Below are positions 1-9,095 of a stretch of DNA of 64,000 nucleotides, in pieces; position 1 is the stretch's first letter, and each line of letters begins with the position of its first letter. The notes beneath the pieces were generated by a model. It was not told where the DNA came from. It made no database searches and saw nothing but the letters and a program-made list of their open reading frames with translations. A program made the position numbers and the translations under genes. This DNA comes from Prevotella heparinolytica (GTDB lineage Bacteria > Bacteroidota > Bacteroidia > Bacteroidales > Bacteroidaceae): positions 310,001-374,000 of the forward strand of contig NZ_SLXB01000001.1 of NCBI RefSeq assembly GCF_004342845.1, given 5' to 3'.

Positions 1-1429
1 CTTCGCCCACCCTGAATATGGGTGCTGCCGAATCGTTGGATGAGTCGTTGCTGGGGCATATCACCCACGTGTTGTAGAACTTCCATGGAATATAGCCCAT
101 ATAGGCTTTCTGCCAGTTCCACACTCCATTGCTCGATTGCCAAAGGTTGGGCATGCGCGTTGTGTAGTAGTTTTTGAAGTTGGAAGCGGGCAGTGTCTTG
201 TTGCCTGCCCATCCGGAACCGGAGTTGGCGTTGATAAGTTGGATGAACTCATCGGCGTAGGCTTTCGGGCTTGTCGGCTCGTAGCGTTTGAAGGCGGTGA
301 TATTGCCGGAACGTGCATTGTCCGTCATGTATGGAGGAATGATGGTCAGGTAGAGCCGGCGGTCGCGGTTTCTGAAATTGGCGTACTCTTTCTTGGAACC
401 GTCGGTTTCTTTGTAGCCCTCATATACGTCGCTGGTGCTTATCGGTTTCCCATCGGTGCAGAGGAATCGGTCTACAAAGTCTTTGGTGGCCTCCGTCCGT
501 GCCTCGCCGGTGCGCAGGCTTCTCACTCTGGAGTGTCCTTCTCCCTTTACGTTACGATACTCTTTATAAAGGAGTACTTCCTTTATTTTGCTCATGTTGT
601 CGGTGTTGGAATTGAACAAGGCGTCGTATTGCGGGTGTACGTCGGGCACGGCGGCCAATACTTTTCGGGATGCTTCAATTGATGCTTTCAGAAACTTTTC
701 GCCATCCGGCAGATTATGGTACTTTCTCCATGTTCCTTCAAAAAGGCCGAAGCGTGAAATCAGAGCATTGACAACGTTCCGGTTGACGGTGTTGTTTCCG
801 TCGCCTCCTTGGCGGATGTGGCTTTCGGCATATTGTAGGTTATCCAAGATATGGTCGGCCACTTCCGCTCTGGGTGTCCGGGGCATGGTCAGCTCCGTAG
901 AATGGGTGTTCAGCACATGCTCCACCCAAGGCACGTCGCCGTAGCGTGAAAGCAATTCCATGTAGCGGTATGCGCGGAAGAAATAGCCCACCGACCTCCA
1001 ATGCTCTTTATCGGCCTCGTCCATCCGTGAGGATTCGATGTTGTCGAGCATCAGGTTCACCTGACGTATGAATGCGAAATCCCAGTCGTGATGATACGTC
1101 ACCTTATCGGGATTTTCCGTGTCTTCGTAATTTTCGGGATTGGCAGGCACGGTGATGTCGCCGGTTGCCCATTTAGACAGGCTTCCGGCGGCCGAGTTGC
1201 TCTTCGTGATGAAGTAGCCGGCATTGATTTCATCGCTGAAGTTCGTGTCGGAGTATCCCTCGAATATCTCGTACAGGCTCCATGCGTAAGTCTTGAAACT
1301 GGCATTTGTGGTGAATGCGGTCACTTCGGTTTGTTGGTCTTTGGGATATACTTCGAGGAAACCGTCGTTGCATCCGCTGCACAAGGCTGTCATTGCCGAT
1401 GCTATTATTATGTAATATATCTTTTTCAT
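1..1429 (-). CDS. SusD/RagB-family outer-membrane glycan-binding lipoprotein (partial, C-terminus outside window)
   Basis: Surface lipoprotein that pairs with the SusC-type porin just upstream to capture glycan for import. The gene starts at the ATG at 1429, 21 nt after the SusC stop, and reads off the window start, so about 476 codons are visible without a stop. The N-terminus is a short hydrophobic leader ending CSGC, with the lipidated cysteine at residue 20, followed by NDGFLEVYPKDQ, typical of SusD starts. The helical body contains the RAYRYMELLSRYGDVPW-type segment characteristic of the SusD TPR region. It is the last visible gene of the leftward sigma/FecR/GH2/SusC/SusD unit. The family call is firm; the ligand is unknown. 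Confidence 0.9.
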   Translation of the reverse strand, partial: MKKIYYIIIASAMTALCSGCNDGFLEVYPKDQQTEVTAFTTNASFKTYAWSLYEIFEGYSDTNFSDEINAGYFITKSNSAAGSLSKWATGDITVPANPENYEDTENPDKVTYHHDWDFAFIRQVNLMLDNIESSRMDEADKEHWRSVGYFFRAYRYMELLSRYGDVPWVEHVLNTHSTELTMPRTPRAEVADHILDNLQYAESHIRQGGDGNNTVNRNVVNALISRFGLFEGTWRKYHNLPDGEKFLKASIEASRKVLAAVPDVHPQYDALFNSNTDNMSKIKEVLLYKEYRNVKGEGHSRVRSLRTGEARTEATKDFVDRFLCTDGKPISTSDVYEGYKETDGSKKEYANFRNRDRRLYLTIIPPYMTDNARSGNITAFKRYEPTSPKAYADEFIQLINANSGSGWAGNKTLPASNFKNYYTTRMPNLWQSSNGVWNWQKAYMGYIPWKFYNTWVICPSNDSSNDSAAPIFRVGE

Positions 1430-1450
1430 ATCTGTAGCTTTATATGGTTG

Positions 1451-4400
1451 TTAGAATGTTACTTTTACTCCTGCCGACCATTTTCTCAGGTAAGGATAAG
1501 TCCATCCTCGTGCGTTTTCTCTGTTCAGCTCGGCTTCGGGGTCCAGTCCGTCGGGAAGGTGGTCGAATGTGGCAATGTTCTCTCCGCTTGCAAAGACGGA
1601 GGCTTGGGCTATCCTGACCGGTTTCAGCCACTTCTTAGGCAGCTTGTACGACACGGTGATGTTGCGTATGGACAGGTATGCGCCGTTTTGCAGGTATTTG
1701 GTTTGGGGCAATCGGTTGGCGCTCGTGTTTTTCTTGGCCTTGTCGTAGACGCGTGGGAAGTAAGCGTCAGGGTTTTCCTTTGTCCAATAGTTTCGTTGGC
1801 TGCTCATCAGGGTGGAATACTCGTCGAACCACGGCCAGAACAGTTCGTTCGAAATCCATAAGTCGCGCTTGCCTACACCTTGCAACAGGAAAGAGAACGA
1901 CAGGTTTTTGTAGGATATTCCTCCGTTTATACCATACTGGTAGCGTGGGCTGGAGTTGCCGATGATGCTGCGGTCGCCGGGGTTGGACAATGTGTTTTGT
2001 CCCTTGTCTATGATTCCGTTCTTGTCATGGTCTATATAGAGCACATCACCCGGATTAGGTCTTGAATAACCGTCTACATAAGGAATGCCGGGTTTCAGGC
2101 TGCCGTCGGAGTTGAAGTCGTCTTCCGTATAGTAACGGTCTGTCTCATATCCCCAGATTTCGTTGATATACTGCCCGTTGTAGTGCTGCGAAAGCAAGCC
2201 GGAAACATTGTCGAACTTGGTGATTTTGGTTTTACTGTCATACAGGGTTATCCCGATGGTATAGTCGATGTCTTTGCTGATGCTTCCGTTGTAGTTCACG
2301 GCAAGTTCCCAACCTTTGGTGCGCAGGTTCGCCGTGTTTTCCAATGGCGCGGTTGTGCCGAGCACCGACGGCTTTTTGCTGCCTTCGGCAAGCATGCCGT
2401 TCGTGTCGCGCACGTACCAGTCGAAAGTCATGTTCAGGCGGTTTTGCAGGAAAGAAGCGTCCAGTCCCAAGTCCAGTGTTTTCACTTTCTCCCATGTAAA
2501 GGAACTGCTTACCAAACCGGGTGTGTTCAACGTATAGACATATCCTCCGTTCAGATACCATGCCGCTTTGCGTATGCTCATGCCCGGCAACCATTTGTAG
2601 GGCAAAATATTCTGATTGCCTATGGTTCCGTACGAGCATCTGAGTTTAAGATTGCTCAACACCTTTTCCATGCCTTGCATAAACGGCTCTTGGCTGATTC
2701 GCCAAGCGGCCGAGATAGATGGGAACAAACCGAAACGTGAGTTGGTGGGAAACTTGGAAGAACCGTCGTAGCGGCCGTTTACTTCGAGCAGGTACTTGTC
2801 GGCATAGCTGTAGTTCATCCGGAAGAATCCGCTGCGCAAAGTATATGATGAGAAATTGTCATCGGAATAGACTTCGCCCACGCCGCCCGATATGCTTGGC
2901 ATGTCTTGGTTAATCATATTGGCTTTTCGGCTGAGGAGCTGTTCCCATTTGTATGACTCTTGAGAGAAACCGGCCATTGTCTTGAAGAAATGTCGCTCGC
3001 CCAATCCGAATGAGTAGGTGCTGTAAAGGTTGAAAGAAGAGTAGTTTGTCTTTTCTTCCGCCACGTTGTAGGCCGAAGTGGTTTCCGTGGCCGACTGTTC
3101 CAATACGTCGTCCTGACAACGGAGATAAGTATAAATGGGGTTGAACGATTTCTTGTTATAGAACTTCTTGTCGAGCGTATATTCGGTTACCACGTTCCAG
3201 TCTTTTAACGGAATTAAGGTGATTCTGCCGGTCAGGCGCAGGTTATCCAGCTGCACGTTGGTGGCGTATGCGTTTTTGATGAAATTGGCCGGGGTGTTGT
3301 AGTCGTAGGCCGTATTATCCACTTTTCCGCTGCCGATGGAGTAATAGCTTGGAAAAGCGATGGCTGCACCCCAAATGCCAAAGTTGGCATTGGTCTCCGG
3401 CAATTTTTTGGTAGAGTTGCTGTATTTGAAGTCGAGTTCGGGTTTTATCCATGGTTTGGCGTCGGAGCGGATGTAGCCGGTGACGTTGTAGCGTTCGTAG
3501 GAGTCTTTGGAGCTTATCAGGATGCCGTCTTCATTGACATAGCCCAGAGACATGCGGTATGACATGTTCTTATTGCCTCCGTCGGCCACCACGTCGTAGA
3601 TTTGTTGGAATCCGGCAGACGACATCATGTCCTCAATCATGTCTGTTTCGGCCATGGAGTACTTGATGCCGGCGTCACCCTCGGCCTCTGTTCCCATGAC
3701 ATATCCGTTTGGATAGGATGATGGCGACTGATTATAATCCTTAATCAGGTTTATCCATTTGTCCAGATTTTGAGGGCCGCTGAAGTCTCCGGTGTTCTTA
3801 TACATTTCCACTGTTTGCAGCGGAGAGGCTTTCTTGGGCAGGTTCATGGGGGTGGACATGGCCCAGTTTGCATTGAAGTTGAGGTGGAAAGAGTCGTCCC
3901 TGCTTCCTTTCTTCGTCGTAATCAAGATGACGCCGAAAGCAGCCCGGGCACCGTAGATGGCCGACGAGGCGGCATCTTTTAATACCGTCACCGATTCGAT
4001 GTCGTTGGGATTGAGCATGTCGATGTCCATTTCCACATTATCCACCAATACGAGAGGAGAGCCTCCCCCTTCGTTTATGGTTCCGATGGCACCGCGTATC
4101 GACCATTTATTGGAAGCCCCCGGTTCGCCGTTCCCATTGGAAATCTGCAATCCGGGAATGACGCCTCGCAAAGCGGTGCCGGTAGAGGCTACGGGGCGGT
4201 TGCCCAAAACTTTGTCCATATTGACAGTGGTTGTGGCTCCGGTCAGGTTTTGTTTCTTTTGCGTGCCATATCCCACAACAACCACTTCATCCAGCAGTTC
4301 GGTGTCTTCTTTCAAAACGATTTCCAATACCGATTTGTCCTTTACCGCTACTTTCTGAGACTGATATCCTATATAGGAGAATATCAGCAGACTGCCGGGT

Positions 4401-4870
4401 GAAACGTCTAATGAAAAGCGTCCGTCAATATCGGTTGTGGTGCCGTTGGTGCTGCCTTCGGCCAAGATGCTGGCGCCGATAACAGGTTCTCCGCCGGAAT
4501 CTCGAACAATACCGGTTATCTTCTTCGACCGGTTTTGGTTTCCTGTTTGATTTACTTTGTCGGTAATCACAATCGAGGTGTGGGATACTATTTTGTAGGT
4601 TAGATTTCGCCCTCTCAAGGCTTGGTTCAGCACAGAAGATACCGAGGTGTTCTCCATCTGCAAGGAGATGTCTTTCCGGTTGTCTATCACGGTTTCCCGA
4701 TAAGAGAAACGGTATGAGGTTTGCGCTTCGATGGAACTAAAGACTTCTTGCAGGGAAGCGTTTTTCAGATGGATGCTGACTTTCGGTTCTTCTTGGGCGA
4801 AAGCGTAAAAGCTTGTCCACAACATGAACAGTGTAAGTAGGCAGAACTGTTTTACTCTATTCTTCTTCAT
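1451..4870 (-). CDS. SusC/RagA TonB-dependent transporter with STN signalling domain
   Basis: Outer-membrane active transporter of 1139 aa that imports oligosaccharide using TonB energy. Visible in order: signal peptide (1-26, ending FAQ); STN/secretin-like domain (about 30-105) of the type that talks to FecR anti-sigma proteins; carboxypeptidase-like beta-sandwich (about 117-187); the SusC signature DEVVVVGYGTQKK (about 194-206); plug; beta-barrel ending in a C-terminal phenylalanine. The STN domain fits the FecR and ECF sigma genes upstream on the same strand, suggesting trans-envelope induction by substrate. The order departs from the usual sigma-FecR-SusC-SusD because a GH2 gene sits between fecR and susC. 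The 432-nt gap upstream holds a 23-bp tandem repeat array. Confidence 0.95.
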   Translation of the reverse strand: MKKNRVKQFCLLTLFMLWTSFYAFAQEEPKVSIHLKNASLQEVFSSIEAQTSYRFSYRETVIDNRKDISLQMENTSVSSVLNQALRGRNLTYKIVSHTSIVITDKVNQTGNQNRSKKITGIVRDSGGEPVIGASILAEGSTNGTTTDIDGRFSLDVSPGSLLIFSYIGYQSQKVAVKDKSVLEIVLKEDTELLDEVVVVGYGTQKKQNLTGATTTVNMDKVLGNRPVASTGTALRGVIPGLQISNGNGEPGASNKWSIRGAIGTINEGGGSPLVLVDNVEMDIDMLNPNDIESVTVLKDAASSAIYGARAAFGVILITTKKGSRDDSFHLNFNANWAMSTPMNLPKKASPLQTVEMYKNTGDFSGPQNLDKWINLIKDYNQSPSSYPNGYVMGTEAEGDAGIKYSMAETDMIEDMMSSAGFQQIYDVVADGGNKNMSYRMSLGYVNEDGILISSKDSYERYNVTGYIRSDAKPWIKPELDFKYSNSTKKLPETNANFGIWGAAIAFPSYYSIGSGKVDNTAYDYNTPANFIKNAYATNVQLDNLRLTGRITLIPLKDWNVVTEYTLDKKFYNKKSFNPIYTYLRCQDDVLEQSATETTSAYNVAEEKTNYSSFNLYSTYSFGLGERHFFKTMAGFSQESYKWEQLLSRKANMINQDMPSISGGVGEVYSDDNFSSYTLRSGFFRMNYSYADKYLLEVNGRYDGSSKFPTNSRFGLFPSISAAWRISQEPFMQGMEKVLSNLKLRCSYGTIGNQNILPYKWLPGMSIRKAAWYLNGGYVYTLNTPGLVSSSFTWEKVKTLDLGLDASFLQNRLNMTFDWYVRDTNGMLAEGSKKPSVLGTTAPLENTANLRTKGWELAVNYNGSISKDIDYTIGITLYDSKTKITKFDNVSGLLSQHYNGQYINEIWGYETDRYYTEDDFNSDGSLKPGIPYVDGYSRPNPGDVLYIDHDKNGIIDKGQNTLSNPGDRSIIGNSSPRYQYGINGGISYKNLSFSFLLQGVGKRDLWISNELFWPWFDEYSTLMSSQRNYWTKENPDAYFPRVYDKAKKNTSANRLPQTKYLQNGAYLSIRNITVSYKLPKKWLKPVRIAQASVFASGENIATFDHLPDGLDPEAELNRENARGWTYPYLRKWSAGVKVTF

Positions 4871-4951
4871 ATTTATTATGTATTAACCTGAATTCGGTAT
4901 AAAACAAGATGTTATATGCCTGTTAAATACTTGTATATATCTTGCCGTTTT

Positions 4952-5066
4952 CCTCGCATATATGAGGTGCTGAACGTCGCATATACGAGACCATACACGT
5001 CGCATATACGAGACTACACACGTCGCATATACGAGACCACACACGTCGCATATACGAGACTTGGCA
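4952..5066. repeat. Five-unit 23-bp tandem repeat array
   Basis: Five head-to-tail 23-bp units begin at 4952, 4975, 4998, 5021 and 5044. The core is CGTCGCATATACGAGAC; the first unit is diverged (CCTCGCATATATGAGG). The core is an imperfect dyad. It lies in the 432-nt non-coding gap between the GH2 gene (ends 5303) and susC (starts 4870). A GC-rich stretch with two CTCCGGGA copies lies at about 5080-5101. I see no gene in 4871-5302. Similar 22-bp arrays occur at four other places in the window. Confidence 0.85.
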
Positions 5067-5302
5067 CCACTGATTGACCCCTCCGGGAATGCCTCCGGGA
5101 GCGTTTTTTGTATAGGCGGAGTCTCTTTTTACATCGAACTCAGGTATGTATTAGTACGGTTAATGAGATTACGGTTTGTTTTAATGGTAGTACAAAACGG
5201 ATTTCAAAAAGTACCGGGGAAGCAATGTGTTATAAAACATATTGCATCTCCGGTCTGTTTTTCCATAACATGATGTACTTCTACCTTATGACGATTCGTG
5301 CA

Positions 5303-7339
5303 TCACTCCAGCGTCCAGACACATTCGTCTTCCTCTATTTTTCCGTTAATATAGGTTTGTGCCTTTAGTCGGTTTACTCCGGGCATAAGCGAGATGTTGA
5401 ATGTAGCGGTATTCCATTCGTCGGTCTTTACTGTCTGCGGCTTTTCGTCATTCACATAGAGTGTGACTTCCTTTCCGTTGGCGAATATCCATACCTCTGT
5501 TTCTTTTTTTGTACGCCGGTTGTTCCTTTTGCCGCAGATGTGGAGCATCGGTTCGGGATTCCAGTTGGCTTTGTAGAAGAAGAAAGCGTCTTTTCGGGTT
5601 CGGCGGTCATACGTCACCAGTCCCTTGTCGTTGATGCCCGGACGGTCTCCTTCCATGCGGTGCGCCGCCCCGAAGTCGAACATGTTCCACACGAAACTTC
5701 CCCAGACGTAGGGACGTTTGGAAATAATCCGCCAATTCTGTATATGATAGTACGTCTGCCAATTTTCCGGATGCCACCAACTTTTGGGCGTGCTTTGCCG
5801 GAGGCTGTCCTGCTGATGGTATAGACTGGCGCCGGCGCCGTATTCGCTGATGGCAATTTTCAGTTGCGGATTCTCCCGGTGTGTTTTATCCAACCATGTG
5901 GCCAATGAGGCGGGAGTTGCTCCATACCATCCGTCGTAGCGGTTCCATGCTATTACATCGGTAATGAAATTCATATCGCCTTCCTGATTACTGGCCGCTG
6001 TGGTAGGACGTGTCGGGTCTTCCCGGTGTGCCAATTCGTGCAGCTCTTTGATGTATTCGACCGGACTATCTCCTTCTTCTTTCAGTTCGTTGAACAATCC
6101 CCAGAAGCATATACTGGGGTGATTGTAGTGCTGGCGAATCAGTTCCTTGAGCTGTTCCTTGCCGTTGGAACGGAATGAGGGCATGTCTACGAATCCTTTG
6201 TCGGCGTATCCGCCGGGACCTACAAAGGGAATTTCCGCCCAAGCGATGATGCCATGGTGGTCTAACAAGCTGTATAGGTAGGTGGAATGCGGATAATGCG
6301 CCAGACGAACGGCGTTCACTCCCATTTCGCGCATCAGACTGACATCCTCTTCGTGATGGCAAGGGTGGAGGGCATTTCCCCTTTCGGCTCTGTCCTGATG
6401 CTTGCAAACACCGTGCAGGTTCAGATGTTTTCCATTCAGGAAAAAGCCTTTGTCGGCATCGACGCTGTAATATCTCAGTCCCAGAGGTTGTGTCACGCAG
6501 TCTGTCTGTTGTTTCTTTTCCCATACGGAGGCAGTGACTTGATACATGAAAGGGTCTTGCGTGCCGTTCCAAAGGTGCGGATTGTCTATTTTGAAAGTGA
6601 AAGATACCGGTTGATTATGCTGTTGGGCCTGCACGGTCACTTTCCTTTCGTATTCATCAATAATCTTTCCGTTTTCTTTTATCTGTAATCTTATGGCTCG
6701 TTCCTGTGGGGTGGTATATACGTTGGACAACATTACGGTGGCTTGTACCTTGGCTTGTTTTTCGTTTACGTCCTGCTGTGTCAGGTAAAGTCCCGGCGAG
6801 GCATAATCCAAAGGAGAAATACATACGTTGTCCGTTATTATGAACTCTACGTCTCGGTAAATGCCTCCATAGAAGTTGAAGTCACCTACCAGAGGCATTA
6901 CGTCGAGTTGCTCTGCGTTGTTCACTCTTACCAACAAGGAGTTCTCCTCTCCGTAGCGGACGTGGTTTGTCAGTTCGAAGATAAACGCTCCGTAACCTCC
7001 TCTGTGTTCGCCCCGATGTTTGCCGTTGACGAAGAGGTTGGCTATGCTGTTGGCTCCTTCAAACCGGATGAACAGGCGTTTCTGTTTCCATGCTTCGGGG
7101 ATGAATATCTTTTTGGTGTAGTTGCCTATGCCGCGTTTATAGTCTATCTTTCCTGACAGTGCGTCTTGCGCATTCCAAGTATGCGGAAGATCCACTCTTT
7201 GTTCCGTGTTCCGATGCACTTGGTGTGAGAAGCGGAACTGCCAGTCGGGATTGAGCGAATAGGTTTGTCGCTGGCCGAGTGCGGGTTCTGTAAACGCAAA
7301 TAAGATAATGGCTGTGAGACTTGAAATGAATGCTTTCAT
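5303..7339 (-). CDS. Glycoside hydrolase family 2 enzyme (beta-galactosidase/beta-glucuronidase type), exported
   Basis: Retaining beta-glycosidase of 678 aa. Layout: signal peptide (1-22, ending ALG); jelly-roll sugar-binding domain (about 25-170); Ig-like domain (about 175-290); TIM barrel (about 295-600); short C-terminal beta domain. The acid/base is Glu418 in FNE and the nucleophile is Glu499 in ISEYGAG. It is the short GH2 form, lacking the C-terminal half of LacZ. Its ATG overlaps the fecR stop as ATGA, implying translational coupling to the anti-sigma factor. Sugar specificity (galactose, glucuronate, mannose or other) cannot be read from sequence alone. Confidence 0.88.
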   Translation of the reverse strand: MKAFISSLTAIILFAFTEPALGQRQTYSLNPDWQFRFSHQVHRNTEQRVDLPHTWNAQDALSGKIDYKRGIGNYTKKIFIPEAWKQKRLFIRFEGANSIANLFVNGKHRGEHRGGYGAFIFELTNHVRYGEENSLLVRVNNAEQLDVMPLVGDFNFYGGIYRDVEFIITDNVCISPLDYASPGLYLTQQDVNEKQAKVQATVMLSNVYTTPQERAIRLQIKENGKIIDEYERKVTVQAQQHNQPVSFTFKIDNPHLWNGTQDPFMYQVTASVWEKKQQTDCVTQPLGLRYYSVDADKGFFLNGKHLNLHGVCKHQDRAERGNALHPCHHEEDVSLMREMGVNAVRLAHYPHSTYLYSLLDHHGIIAWAEIPFVGPGGYADKGFVDMPSFRSNGKEQLKELIRQHYNHPSICFWGLFNELKEEGDSPVEYIKELHELAHREDPTRPTTAASNQEGDMNFITDVIAWNRYDGWYGATPASLATWLDKTHRENPQLKIAISEYGAGASLYHQQDSLRQSTPKSWWHPENWQTYYHIQNWRIISKRPYVWGSFVWNMFDFGAAHRMEGDRPGINDKGLVTYDRRTRKDAFFFYKANWNPEPMLHICGKRNNRRTKKETEVWIFANGKEVTLYVNDEKPQTVKTDEWNTATFNISLMPGVNRLKAQTYINGKIEEDECVWTLE

Positions 7340-8322
7340 GGTTGGTGTTTTTTATTTGTCAATAGTATTTTCTTTGGGGTGTATTGAATAATGAGGTGAT
7401 AGGTGGTAGCGACAATATCTAAGGCTTCGTGCAGGTTGGAGGCTGTGATGGTTCCTGTAAACAAATCTTCCGAGCGTGCCGGTTCGGCAATCTCGATGGT
7501 CACGGCATAGTTCTTTTCCAATACTTTTACCACATGCTCCAGTCTGGAGTTGCGGAATACGAATTGACGTTTCTTCCAGTCCGGAGTTTCTTTCCGAGGC
7601 TCCGTCTCAAGGCTAAAATTGCCGGTCTGATAGTTCAAGGTGACTTTGTTGCCCGGCTTCATAGCCAATGACTGCCGGGAAAGAACAGAGGTCAGGCGGA
7701 CATTGCCTTCATCGAGAGTGACCACGGCATGTTGTTCGTCCTTACGGGCTTTGAGGTTGAACTTGGTTCCCACTACTTCCACTTCCAAATGGCAGGTGTG
7801 GATGCTGAACGGCATGTGCGAATTTTTCTTTACTTCAAAATAGCCTTCTCCTTCGAAGCGGATATGTCGTTGCCCGGAGCTGAAAGCGACCGCCGGATAA
7901 TGGATGGACGACTTTTCGTTGAGTGAAACGTTTGTCCCGTCGGGCAAGGTCACATGCGCCCTTTCATTACTGCCGGTGCTTACGATTATCTCTTTCGAGT
8001 TCAGCCGGCTGTTCTGTCTGTATAATGTAATGGTGGATATGAGCAATACGGGAATTAATATGGCGGCGGCTACTTTCATGGCAATGCCCAGACGGCGCAA
8101 AGGTTTCGTTTCCCGTTCCGTTCTGTGGTCGATGGCCTTTTTCATCCGTGCTATTTCAGTCTCGCTTACGGCAGTCTCGTTTTCCGTATCTTCGTTCATC
8201 CAGATGTCGAGCAAGCGGGCTTCCATCTTTTGCCTCTCTTCCGAATTTACTTGCTGGCGAAGAAGCTCAAGCTCTTTTCGGCTCAGTCGGTCTTGCCTGT
8301 ATTTCTTTTCTAAGTTTTCCAT
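7336..8322 (-). CDS. FecR-family anti-sigma factor
   Basis: Inner-membrane regulator expected to hold the adjacent ECF sigma factor inactive until the STN-domain SusC signals substrate. With the ATG at 8322 it has 328 aa: a cytoplasmic sigma-binding N-terminus (1-77), one membrane helix (about 78-100), a periplasmic FecR domain with LPDGTNVSLNEKS and GEGYFEVKK (about 112-215), and a C-terminal DUF4974-like module (about 245-325). A longer reading exists from a TTG at 8346, but the ATG at 8322 follows a purine-rich AAAAAAGAAAAGA stretch and gives a more normal N-terminus. It follows the sigma gene by 57 nt and overlaps the GH2 start by 4 nt. Confidence 0.92.
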   Translation of the reverse strand: MENLEKKYRQDRLSRKELELLRQQVNSEERQKMEARLLDIWMNEDTENETAVSETEIARMKKAIDHRTERETKPLRRLGIAMKVAAAILIPVLLISTITLYRQNSRLNSKEIIVSTGSNERAHVTLPDGTNVSLNEKSSIHYPAVAFSSGQRHIRFEGEGYFEVKKNSHMPFSIHTCHLEVEVVGTKFNLKARKDEQHAVVTLDEGNVRLTSVLSRQSLAMKPGNKVTLNYQTGNFSLETEPRKETPDWKKRQFVFRNSRLEHVVKVLEKNYAVTIEIAEPARSEDLFTGTITASNLHEALDIVATTYHLIIQYTPKKILLTNKKHQP

Positions 8323-8379
8323 TCTTTTCTTTTTTGGATAGTACAATATAATAGATGTAAAGTACCGTTCGGCACGGAT

Positions 8380-8946
8380 TTAATTAACTAATAATAACGG
8401 GAGTGCCAAGCTGATGAATTCGGTGATGAGTTCTCGCAGTTTTTTCAGTCCGATGGATAGTTGGTTCTTTACGGTTTGTTCGCTTAAACCGGTTTGAGTG
8501 GCTATTTCCTTGTTGGAAAGGTTTTGGAAGCGAGATAGCCGGATGACTTTTTGTTGGGAGGGCGACAGTTTCCCGATGGCTTTTTCTACGTTGTCCAAAA
8601 ACTCTTGATATTCGATATGGAGATGCGTGTCTTCGTCCTTTAAGGCATCTTGAAAACAGACATAGTCTTCGTATGCTGGTGAGTTGATACGCCTTTTATA
8701 AGCGTTTATCAGGTCGTTTTTGGCTATGGCGAACAGCAGGGGGCGGATTGAAGGGCAGTCTTGCAGCTTATTCCTATTTTCCCACAACTTGACGAATGTC
8801 TCTTGTACGATGTCGCAGGATTCCTCGGCCGACTTTGTGAATTGCAGGCAATAAGCGTATAAACGCTTGGCGTACATTCGGTATAGGGTATTGAATGCCG
8901 AATAAGAGCCGTTTCTAAGTCGGGTGATTAATAGAGCTTCCTCCAT
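8380..8946 (-). CDS. ECF RNA polymerase sigma factor, Bacteroides expansion type
   Basis: A 188-aa sigma-70-like protein with region 2 (about 20-85, including SCDIVQETFVKLWENR) and region 4 (about 130-178, LSPSQQKVIRLSRFQNLSNKEIA and an HTH ending SEQTVKNQL). It should direct transcription of its own PUL when released by the FecR protein encoded next. It is the first gene of the leftward PUL A unit. A near-consensus box TATCTTTA lies about 30 nt upstream of its ATG (around 8980). The hydrophobic tail LALPLLLVN is common in this subfamily. Confidence 0.93.
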   Translation of the reverse strand: MEEALLITRLRNGSYSAFNTLYRMYAKRLYAYCLQFTKSAEESCDIVQETFVKLWENRNKLQDCPSIRPLLFAIAKNDLINAYKRRINSPAYEDYVCFQDALKDEDTHLHIEYQEFLDNVEKAIGKLSPSQQKVIRLSRFQNLSNKEIATQTGLSEQTVKNQLSIGLKKLRELITEFISLALPLLLVN

Positions 8947-9004
8947 AGTATTAAATTGATTATGCGCCTAAACGGCCTAAAGATAATGGAACATATCGAG
9001 AAAG

Positions 9005-9057
9005 AAAGCCTGCCGACTGTTAAAAGAGATTTTGCTCCTTTGTAGTGGGCAGGCTTT
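9005..9057 (-). terminator. Stem-loop terminator after the GH63-like gene
   Basis: Perfect 10-bp arms AAAGCCTGCC (9005-9014) and GGCAGGCTTT (9048-9057) lie 38 nt past the stop of the gene ending at 9096. On the minus strand they are followed by CTTTCTTTC. It separates PUL B from the PUL A sigma gene. The 33-nt loop is long. Confidence 0.6.
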
Positions 9058-9095
9058 ATCTGATTGCAAGGTTTCGCGTTTCTTGTGGCTATGGT

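Noticed and set aside
1088..1861. 257-codon plus-strand open frame over susC/susD
   Set aside because: Antisense shadow of the SusC and SusD genes, whose motifs are unambiguous.
4952..5066. CRISPR array
   Set aside because: Units are contiguous with no unique spacers, are only 22-23 bp, and no cas genes are in the window; the same holds for the other arrays.
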